Below are positions 5,343-11,852 of a stretch of DNA of 11,852 nucleotides, in pieces. Numbering within the stretch: the first letter of the stretch is position 1; every line of letters begins with the position of its first letter. The notes under the pieces are model-generated. The model was given only the letters and a program-made list of their open reading frames with translations, was not told the DNA's origin and searched no databases. Both the position numbers and the translations under genes were made by a program. The stretch comes from CAZTZL01 sp964617625 (GTDB taxonomy: Bacteria; Zhuqueibacterota; QNDG01; DSAB01): assembly GCA_964617625.1 (NCBI GenBank), contig CAZTZL010000089.1, positions 1 through 11,852 of the forward strand. The letters run 5' to 3'.

Positions 5343-7415
5343 TCAACGCGTAGATTCATGCTTGAGATCCATGGATTCCGCTTCTTTCAGCAGTTCCCCC
5401 GCTCTCGCAAACCGGAAGAGCAGCTGCTGTCCGCCGCCCTTTTCAAAAAAGGTGATGACAATTGGGTGCGCGCCGGCAGCCAAAGCCACGTCCGCGCTCT
5501 TGATTACCATCCCATGCAGTCCATCGTTGTCAATCACTTCCCGTCCGTCAATGGCAAGCCTGGTACCATCGTCCGAGCCGAGAGCAAACCGGTACACGTC
5601 GTCCTTCGGGATCATGATATATCCGCTGAAGCGCAGGCCAAATTCATCTTCACGGGGCGACAAACTCACATCAACAACGGATGCCGCACCCCTGGCCGCC
5701 GGTTGAAGGGAGTCAAAATCGGGAAGCGCATCCCAGTTGCCTTCGTAGTATTCGTACTCGAGCCCATCTGCAAGGTTGTGAGTCTGCACCGCAGACTGAG
5801 GCATTACTTTTTGGAATTTTCGCTCGACAACGGCACTCACCGGTGTGCCGGATCGGAATGTCTGCGCTTTGAAGGTTGCCGATTCTGTCAGCTGGACAGT
5901 CCTGATATAACGAGACGACTTCTTCGCAGGAGCCGTACCGTCGAGTGTGTAGCGCACTTCGAGATCCGGCGAAGGGACATCGATATCGACGTTCAATGAA
6001 TCCACGAAGCTATCCGTGGGAGCGATGATCTTCGGAGGCTGATACACGATCGGCTTCTTCCTGAATTCAAGCACAATCACTGCATCAGCCGAATCAGCCG
6101 GTTCATGCGGCACGGATATAATAATCGCCGTTTTTTTACGCGCGACCGGCAGTTTCTTATCAGGATGCGAGAGCAGGTAGGCAGTCCGGGGATCATTCCC
6201 CAGGCCGTCCACAACAAGCTTTCCATCCTCCGGCCAATCGAAAACGTGCAGGTAAAGTACTGTGCGCCCACCCGGCAGAACCTTCTGCGTACATCTCCCC
6301 CATGGTGTCGAATGGAACGGAGAACTCTGCGTTACGTAGATGGATTCGCCGTTCACCTTCATCCAGCGGCCGATATCTTTGAGAGTTTGAACGCTCTCAT
6401 CCGGGATAATGCCTTCCGCGGTGGGGCCGACATTGAGCAGATAGTTGCCTCCTTTTGATGCGATGTCAACCAGGTTGTGGATCAACTGCTCCGGCGTTTT
6501 CCAGTTGTGATCATTCACCGCGTACCCCCAATTGTCATTCATCGTCATGCACGATTCCCAGTCGACCCCTTCGAGCCCGCTCGGCGGGATTTCCTGTTCC
6601 GGCGTGCCGAAGTCACCCGGAGCATTGACACCGTCGCTCATGCCCTGCATGCCGGCCCGGCTGGCGCCCACACGGTTGTTGATAATGATCTCCGGCTGTA
6701 AACTGCGGACGTAGTTGTAAAGATCCCAGCCCTGCGCATCCGACCACTCCGGAATCCACTCGCCATCGAACCAGAGAACGCCGAGTTTGCCGTAATTGGT
6801 CAGCAGCTCTTTGAGCTGCGGTTTAAGAACCTCCTCCCGATATTTCGGGAAGGCCGCGCCCGTCGCTTCCGGATGATGCCAGTCCATGATCGAATGATAG
6901 AGACAGAATCGAATGCCCTCTTTCCGGCAGGCATCCGCGAGTTCTTTGAGCACATCCCGTTTGAACGGCGTGGCGTCGATGATGTCGTAGCCCGTGATCT
7001 TAGAGTCCCACATGCAGAAACCGTCGTGGTGCTTCGAAGTGATCACGATGTACTTCATGCCCGCTTCTTTTGCGAGCTTTACCCACTCGTCCGCATTGAA
7101 CTTCACAGGATTGAACTGCGGCGGGAATTTCTCATACTCCGGGATCGGAATTTTCTCGATGTTCATTACCCATTCACCCCGGGCGGGAACCGCGTACACG
7201 CCCCAGTGGATGAACATGCCGAAACGCGCTTCACGCCACCACTGCATACGGGTCCCGGTATCCTCAGAGAGTTTTTCAGGAAAGTCCTTGCGTGCTTTGT
7301 CCTGAGCCTTATTCTCCAGAATCGGCGTCTGAGCAATGCCAGTTGACACGGTAAACGAAACCAGGAGAATAATGATTCCCGTGACTGCAGTTTTTGAGAT
7401 AGATAAAGAAAACAT
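5343..7415 (-). CDS. Secreted GH29 alpha-L-fucosidase with chitobiase-C-like and PA14 domains
   Basis: This 690-residue enzyme should hydrolyse alpha-L-fucosyl linkages in glycans outside the cytoplasm. Residues 1-28 form a Sec signal ending TGIA before Q. The GH29 barrel spans about 50-350: WWREARFGMFIHWGVYAVPA (59-78), SKHHDGFCMWDS (127-138), the nucleophile strand VLWFDGEW with Asp217, and the WESCMTMNDNWGY block (286-298). The acid/base residue is less certain; Glu273 or Glu275 in TPEQE are candidates. A beta-rich linker is followed by a chitobiase C-terminal-like domain (about 460-535, with VRYTLDGTAP) and a PA14 domain (about 550-672, with FSGYIMIPKDDVYRFALGSD), both probably for carbohydrate binding or spacing. 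I chose ATG 7415 because GAGGTG lies five bases upstream; a GTG six bases earlier overlaps that site. It follows the GH95 gene by 21 bases, so the two are surely co-transcribed. Confidence 0.93.
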   Translation of the reverse strand: MFSLSISKTAVTGIIILLVSFTVSTGIAQTPILENKAQDKARKDFPEKLSEDTGTRMQWWREARFGMFIHWGVYAVPARGEWVMNIEKIPIPEYEKFPPQFNPVKFNADEWVKLAKEAGMKYIVITSKHHDGFCMWDSKITGYDIIDATPFKRDVLKELADACRKEGIRFCLYHSIMDWHHPEATGAAFPKYREEVLKPQLKELLTNYGKLGVLWFDGEWIPEWSDAQGWDLYNYVRSLQPEIIINNRVGASRAGMQGMSDGVNAPGDFGTPEQEIPPSGLEGVDWESCMTMNDNWGYAVNDHNWKTPEQLIHNLVDIASKGGNYLLNVGPTAEGIIPDESVQTLKDIGRWMKVNGESIYVTQSSPFHSTPWGRCTQKVLPGGRTVLYLHVFDWPEDGKLVVDGLGNDPRTAYLLSHPDKKLPVARKKTAIIISVPHEPADSADAVIVLEFRKKPIVYQPPKIIAPTDSFVDSLNVDIDVPSPDLEVRYTLDGTAPAKKSSRYIRTVQLTESATFKAQTFRSGTPVSAVVERKFQKVMPQSAVQTHNLADGLEYEYYEGNWDALPDFDSLQPAARGAASVVDVSLSPREDEFGLRFSGYIMIPKDDVYRFALGSDDGTRLAIDGREVIDNDGLHGMVIKSADVALAAGAHPIVITFFEKGGGQQLLFRFARAGELLKEAESMDLKHESTR

Positions 7416-7436
7416 TTTCACACCTCGGTTTTATGG

Positions 7437-9917
7437 TTATTCGTGATCGCAGCCGACGGCGATCAGTGTGTAGCTCTTTCCCGCTTCCGTTACCAGATCG
7501 TAGATAAAGCTCTCCTTCATATCGACTTGATTCAGTCTTGCTTTTTCCGATATCAGCGGTTTTTTGATCCCGGGCATCTGATAGAATGGATTCGGGTTCG
7601 CCTTCCGTGCTGGTTTGAACAATACGCCTCCTTCCGCCCGGATGGAAGAATGGGCACGGATGCGGCAGTTGCCGCCAAGGTTTGATTGAATAACCAGCTT
7701 TGAGATTTCACCGTTTTCCCATTCCATATTTTTTATTTCAAATCCACCGCGGGCACGAAGCCCCTTGATGCTCCCGTTTTTCCAAACATCGGGGAGAGCG
7801 GGGAGCACATGAATGCAGCCGTCGTAACTTTGCATGAGCATTTCAGCAATGCCGGCAGTAAAACCAAAATTCCCGTCAATTTGAAAAGGAGGATGCGCAT
7901 CAAAAAGATTGGGATAAGTACCGCCTCTTTGTCTTCCATTGGGTCGGATAGAAGGTGTTAGTTGGTCGGTAATGAGTTTCAAAGCATGATTTCCATCGAG
8001 TAGACGCGCCCACAAATTCACTTTCCATCCCATCGACCAGCCAGTCGATTCATCGCCTCGCGCTAACAAGGATGTTTTCGCTGCAGAAAATAATTCAGGC
8101 GTCCGATACGGAGATATCTGATTGGATGGGAACAGGCCGTACAAATGGGACACATGGCGGTGGTGGTCGTCCGGATTGTCCCAATCCTCCATCCATTCCT
8201 GCAGCTGTCCCCATTTTCCAATCTGCATCGGAGGCAGCCGCTTCAATGTCTCTTTGACTTTTTTCACGAATTCTTTATCTGTCTTTAAAATTTCTGCGGA
8301 TTGTACTGTCTTGGTGAAAAGATCAAAAAGTAATTGATTATCCATGGTCGTCCCCGCCGCGATCGAAACTCCAGGATGAACGCCGGGAGCATTTTCCGGA
8401 GAAACCGATGGACAAACCACCAGCCAGTGATGCTGCGGTTCTTCAACCAAAAAACTCAGATAAAATTCAACCGCGCTTTTCATTACCGGGTATACTGATT
8501 GAAGATATTCTGTATCACCATTGAATTCATATTTTTCCCACAAATGCTGACAGAGCCAGGCGCCCCCCATGGGCCACATACCCCAGAATGATCCGTCCAC
8601 GGGTCCGTTCATCCGCCAGATATCCGTATTGTGATGAACCACCCATCCTTCTGCGCCATACATGTCTTTTGCTGTTTGTCTGCCTGACTGCGAAAGTTCA
8701 TGCAGCATTTGGATCAGGGGTTCATTCATCTCACTGAGGTTGGTCGGTTCGGATGGCCAATAGTTCATTTCTGTGTTTATATTGATTGTATATTTACTGT
8801 CCCATGGCGGATAAAGCTGGTCGTTCCAGATCCCCTGAAGATTGGCAGGCTGCCCGCCGGGCCGCGAGGAGGAAATCAGCAGATACCGGCCAAACTGAAA
8901 ACAGAGTGCGACCAATTGCGGATCATCACCTTTAGCAAATTGATCAATACGGACATCGGTTGGATTTTTTACAACATCGGTTACGCCCAGATCAAGGCGG
9001 ACTCTGTTAAAATAGTGCCGGTAATCTGCAATATGGTCTTTAAGAGCTTGCTGCACCTCCTTTTTTAAAGCGTTTTCAAGATATAATTCTGCTCTTTCTC
9101 CGGCATTGGCGCTGATATCGTGATAATTATTGAAACTTGAAGCCATCGAGATATAGAGAATTGCATCATCCGCATGGTTCACCGTTAAACTGGTGTCGGT
9201 TGACGAGACTGATCCGCCATCGGTTTCTATTTTGATCCGCGCCTGAAATTGAACAGCCCCTTTCACGCCATCGCAATCTCCAGTCACTCCGGACATGATG
9301 AGTTGATCATTGCCTTCGGCAGATACATCAACCGGTGCCGGACGGTTCATCGTGGTTGTAAATCGGATTTTTCCCGGTTCGCTGGCCGTCATTCGAAGAA
9401 TGATAACCTGGTCCGGAAATGAAGCGAAGACTTCGCGTTGGTAGGTCACTCCATCGACATCGTAGCGGGAGTGAGCTAACGCAGTTTCAATATTCAGTTC
9501 ACGGTAATAATTTGTGAAATTTTCATGTCCGGGGAACGAAAGCTCCAGATTCCCAACGGTTTGATAAGGCATGCCATGGGATGTCCTGGTGATTATTTTC
9601 TGATTCACCAGATCCTGTGCCTCTCTGTACTTACCATTAAAAATCAGCTGCCTGACTTCCGGCAGCGCTTCCCTGGCATCGGGATTGTCATTGCAGTTCG
9701 GCTGTCCGGCCCAAACTGTATTTTCATTGAGCTGAATTTTTTCCTGTGAAGGATCTCCGAAAACCATGGCGCCCAGGCGGCCATTACCGACAGGCAACGC
9801 CTCGACCCATTGTTTGGCGGGCTGATTGTACCATAGTTTCAGCAATGTATTGCTTTGCGCCGACAAGTTCAGAATAAAAACTTGACTGAGCAAACAGAGT
9901 AAAAACATTTTTTTCAT
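7437..9917 (-). CDS. Secreted GH95 alpha-L-fucosidase (probably alpha-1,2)
   Basis: The 826-residue protein begins with a Sec signal (MKKMFLLCLLSQVFILNLSAQ) and continues with the GH95 N-terminal beta domain (LWYNQPAKQWVEALPVGNGR, at about 28-47). The (alpha/alpha)6 catalytic domain holds ININTEMNYWPSEPTNL; its Asn379 and Asn381 correspond to the Asn pair that activates the water in Bifidobacterium AfcA. CPSVSPEN supplies Glu508 as the likely acid, and NLFDAHPPFQIDGNFG holds the conserved Asp residues (Asp674, Asp681). Length is normal for the family. GH95 enzymes are inverting and most act on terminal alpha-1,2-fucose as in H-antigen and milk or mucin glycans; some act on galactose, so the exact substrate is inferred. 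The ATG at 9917 has CGGGAG nine bases upstream; a TTG start three codons earlier is less likely. A hairpin at 9928-9948 covers the ribosome-binding site. It lies 80 bases after fucP. Confidence 0.93.
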   Translation of the reverse strand: MKKMFLLCLLSQVFILNLSAQSNTLLKLWYNQPAKQWVEALPVGNGRLGAMVFGDPSQEKIQLNENTVWAGQPNCNDNPDAREALPEVRQLIFNGKYREAQDLVNQKIITRTSHGMPYQTVGNLELSFPGHENFTNYYRELNIETALAHSRYDVDGVTYQREVFASFPDQVIILRMTASEPGKIRFTTTMNRPAPVDVSAEGNDQLIMSGVTGDCDGVKGAVQFQARIKIETDGGSVSSTDTSLTVNHADDAILYISMASSFNNYHDISANAGERAELYLENALKKEVQQALKDHIADYRHYFNRVRLDLGVTDVVKNPTDVRIDQFAKGDDPQLVALCFQFGRYLLISSSRPGGQPANLQGIWNDQLYPPWDSKYTININTEMNYWPSEPTNLSEMNEPLIQMLHELSQSGRQTAKDMYGAEGWVVHHNTDIWRMNGPVDGSFWGMWPMGGAWLCQHLWEKYEFNGDTEYLQSVYPVMKSAVEFYLSFLVEEPQHHWLVVCPSVSPENAPGVHPGVSIAAGTTMDNQLLFDLFTKTVQSAEILKTDKEFVKKVKETLKRLPPMQIGKWGQLQEWMEDWDNPDDHHRHVSHLYGLFPSNQISPYRTPELFSAAKTSLLARGDESTGWSMGWKVNLWARLLDGNHALKLITDQLTPSIRPNGRQRGGTYPNLFDAHPPFQIDGNFGFTAGIAEMLMQSYDGCIHVLPALPDVWKNGSIKGLRARGGFEIKNMEWENGEISKLVIQSNLGGNCRIRAHSSIRAEGGVLFKPARKANPNPFYQMPGIKKPLISEKARLNQVDMKESFIYDLVTEAGKSYTLIAVGCDHE

Positions 9918-9927
9918 TATTTTCAAC

Positions 9928-9948
9928 TCCCGATTTATTGAATCGAGA
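9928..9948 (-). promoter_or_regulatory. Hairpin covering the GH95 ribosome-binding site
   Basis: In the minus-strand transcript TCTCGATT (9948-9941) can pair with AATCGGGA (9935-9928) around a 5-base loop, an 8-bp stem with one G-U pair. The 3' arm contains most of the Shine-Dalgarno CGGGAG (9932-9927) of the GH95 gene, so folding would limit translation initiation. No regulatory partner is visible. Confidence 0.4.
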
Positions 9949-9997
9949 TTTTTTCAAGAATCATCTTAAGCAGTTCTGAATCGATACAGTAACAAAA

Positions 9998-11350
9998 TCA
10001 CACTTTGGCTGAAGCTGGCAAATCCTTACGGCATGCAACAGCGCCGTAATAAAGAATGACTGCAAAAGCGATCAGCGGAACCCAGTACGCCAGATTAATG
10101 CTGTGCACGGTATCGGATACAATCCCCTGAAATTGGGTTAAGACCGCGCCGCCTAAAATGGCCATGATTAATCCCGACCCGCCCAGTTTGGTATCTTCCC
10201 CCAGACCCCGGCATGCCAGTCCGAAAATCGTGGGAAACATAAGCGACATACAGCCCGAAATACCAACCAGCGCATACACACCAATCCGTCCGCCGATGTA
10301 TATAACGGCCAATGTCAGTCCCATGGCAATACCGGATAATCCTGTGAGGAGATTGGCAGGCGTGATATAACGCATCAGCCAGGTGCACACGAACCGGGAA
10401 ATGGTAAACAGGATCAGTGCGGCCATATAGTAGGTTGCAGCCATGTCCTCCGGGGTTTTACCTGCCGGAAGCGCGATTTGCTCCAGTCTCAACTCCTGCA
10501 TGACATAGCGAATCGTAAAGGACCAGACACCGATCTGTGCGCCCACATAAAAAAACTGCGCCACCACACCCCACATATAATGCCGGTTTCGAATCAGCCG
10601 TTTGAAAGTGGGTCCAAGATTGAGAGGTCCGCCGGCTTCCGATGATTTGGGCATGCTTTTATTCGTGGCAATGAGAATCCAGGTGACTACCAGAATCAGT
10701 CCGACTGCCACATAGGTCATGGTTACCGCATTCAGTTCACCGGTTTGAATCGTCTGTAATTTCTGTGTGCCCATCGCTGCTCTTTCCTGTGCACTGGCCG
10801 TGTTCAATTTGGAAAGGATAAAAAGCTTACTGACAACGACCCCCATGATGGAACCAATCGGATTGAAAGACTGTGCCAGATTCAGACGTCTGGTTCCGGT
10901 TTCCTCGGGCCCCATCGTAATAATATAGGGATTGGCTGCCGTTTCCAGAATCGACAATCCGCCGAACAGAATCCATATGGCTCCCAGGAAATAATAGTAA
11001 TTCGCTGTCAGCTTTGCTGGAAAAAACAATACAGCGCCGACAGCATATAAACCCAGACCAAGAAGCACTCCGGACTTGTATGTAAATTTCTTAATGTAGA
11101 TGGCTGCAGGAATCGCAAGCAAACCGTAGCCGGCGCCGTAACAGACAACCTGAATCAGTGCCGTTTTGGAATCGGACATGCTCATGATTCGCTTGAATGC
11201 GGCTAACAGTGTGTCGGTCATGTTATTCGCCAGACCCCACCAGGCAAAAAGACTGGTTAAAAGAATAAACGGCCAGAGAATTTCCGGAGGAACGAGACCT
11301 TGTTTCCGGCTTTTTCCAGGAACTGCGGTATTCGAATTAGTTGCTTTCAT
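9998..11350 (-). CDS. fucP: FucP-type L-fucose:H+ symporter (MFS)
   Basis: This 450-residue inner-membrane protein is rich in hydrophobic segments and fits the 12-helix major facilitator fold. The FucP signature is clear: FAWWGLANNMTDTLLAAF in helix 1 with Asp46, and GGLSILETAANPYI with Glu136, matching the Asp46 and Glu135 that carry protons and bind sugar in E. coli FucP. A large cytoplasmic loop (about 222-250) separates the two halves, and a shorter extra loop lies near 180-200. It should import L-fucose with protons; related FHS-family carriers also take other sugars, but the fucosidase neighbours support fucose. I chose the ATG at 11350 because AAAGG lies nine bases upstream; the ATG six bases earlier is too close to it. 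It follows the FucI-kinase hybrid by 56 bases and precedes the GH95 gene by 80. Confidence 0.92.
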   Translation of the reverse strand: MKATNSNTAVPGKSRKQGLVPPEILWPFILLTSLFAWWGLANNMTDTLLAAFKRIMSMSDSKTALIQVVCYGAGYGLLAIPAAIYIKKFTYKSGVLLGLGLYAVGAVLFFPAKLTANYYYFLGAIWILFGGLSILETAANPYIITMGPEETGTRRLNLAQSFNPIGSIMGVVVSKLFILSKLNTASAQERAAMGTQKLQTIQTGELNAVTMTYVAVGLILVVTWILIATNKSMPKSSEAGGPLNLGPTFKRLIRNRHYMWGVVAQFFYVGAQIGVWSFTIRYVMQELRLEQIALPAGKTPEDMAATYYMAALILFTISRFVCTWLMRYITPANLLTGLSGIAMGLTLAVIYIGGRIGVYALVGISGCMSLMFPTIFGLACRGLGEDTKLGGSGLIMAILGGAVLTQFQGIVSDTVHSINLAYWVPLIAFAVILYYGAVACRKDLPASAKV

Positions 11351-11406
11351 GATCATACACCTTTCTGTTATTAAGTCACGAATTCAGGTTAACCTATAAT
11401 CCTGCA

Positions 11407-11826
11407 TCAGTTTAAAATCGCCAGGATCTTGTGATACTGCTCATTCCAGGTATTCTGATTCTGCGGTTTAAACTGTTTGACAGAAAACGCGTCTCCGATC
11501 AACCGGCGTCCCTCCTGAATCGAAGGAATCCGTCCTTTGCTGATGGCCTGTATCAGAATATTCCCCAGAGCAGTCGCTTCCACGGGTCCGGCAATGACAC
11601 GTCGGCCAGTTGCATTGGCTGTGAACCGGTTAAGCAGTTGATTTTGAGAACCCCCGCCCACAAGATGAAATTTCGCGGCAGTTCTTGCCATTTGTATAGT
11701 CTGATTTTCGAGAGATTCTCTGATCCCTTTTCTTCTGCCGTCAATAACCGGACGTATCCCGATTTTAGGCATACTGCTATGCAAACGATTCATCAGCGGA
11801 TTCATTTTAAAATTATCCGAGATCAT
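11407..11826 (-). pseudogene. In-frame hybrid: FucI N-terminus joined to FGGY sugar kinase C-terminus
   Basis: This 139-codon ORF has a good ribosome-binding site (GGAAGG, seven bases before ATG 11826), but its parts come from two families. Residues 19-51 (MPKIGIRPVIDGRRKGIRES, then LENQTIQMARTAA) match the N-terminus of L-fucose isomerase; E. coli FucI begins the same way. From residue 54 (HLVGGGSQNQLLNRFTANAT, then IAGPVEATALGNILIQAI) it matches the C-terminal end of rhamnulokinase/L-fuculokinase-type FGGY kinases up to a normal kinase stop. The switch is at about 11665-11685. The FucI metal-binding and catalytic domains and the kinase N-terminal domain are absent, so neither activity is possible. 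The parent arrangement was presumably fucI then kinase on this strand, with most of both genes lost. It could be a true deletion scar or an assembly collapse; I treat it as a remnant, although the frame is intact and could give a small protein. Confidence 0.8.
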
Positions 11827-11852
11827 AATAGATCCTTCCTTTTATTAAAACA

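Noticed and set aside
5242..5346. Extended N-terminus of the lipoprotein starting at 5346
   Set aside because: It would put about 65 residues before the lipobox cysteine, far too long for a lipoprotein signal, and overlaps the GH29 stop codon.
5295..5999. 234-codon plus-strand ORF
   Set aside because: Antisense to the PA14 and chitobiase-C region of the GH29 gene, with no coherent domain of its own.
6873..7346. 157-codon plus-strand ORF
   Set aside because: Antisense to the GH29 catalytic barrel; composition is typical of a reverse-strand shadow.

Overview
The window reads as chromosomal DNA of a Gram-negative, probably heterotrophic bacterium. The signs are a lipoprotein with a lipobox, secreted glycoside hydrolases with Sec signals, and FucP-type sugar uptake. 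Gene content (THEP1-type NTPase, DUF2089 operon, SurA-like lipoprotein, GH29/GH95 fucosidases) would suit an FCB-group or candidate-phylum relative, but there is no rRNA or marker gene, so this placement is a weak inference. Every gene I can support is on the minus strand, so transcription runs from high to low coordinates. I see no tRNA, rRNA, CRISPR array, insertion sequence or phage gene.

Right part (about 11826 to 5343, minus strand) is an L-fucose utilisation cluster. In transcription order it holds: a 139-codon ORF that joins the N-terminus of L-fucose isomerase (FucI) in frame to the C-terminus of a rhamnulokinase/fuculokinase-type FGGY kinase; a FucP-type fucose:H+ symporter; a secreted GH95 alpha-L-fucosidase; and a secreted GH29 alpha-L-fucosidase carrying chitobiase-C-like and PA14 domains. 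The two hydrolases would release fucose from fucosylated glycans and FucP would import it. The isomerase and kinase that should follow are represented only by the two fused ends. This hybrid is the most unusual object in the window: either a real in-frame deletion scar or an assembly/binning collapse.

Middle part (5241 to 2351) holds a SurA/PrsA-like lipoprotein of unknown role, a 359-base non-coding stretch with three consecutive hairpins, and an ammonia-dependent-type NAD synthetase (nadE) without a glutaminase domain. A good sigma70-like promoter precedes nadE, and a perfect 10-bp inverted repeat overlaps its -35 box.

Left part (1953 to 888) is a compact three-gene operon: a DUF2089-type HTH protein, a small membrane protein, and a SHOCT-like-domain protein. 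It has a 4-base stop/start overlap, a near-consensus promoter, direct repeats upstream of the -35, and a strong intrinsic terminator at 691-720. At the edge (485 to 1) is a THEP1-family NTPase cut by the window end.
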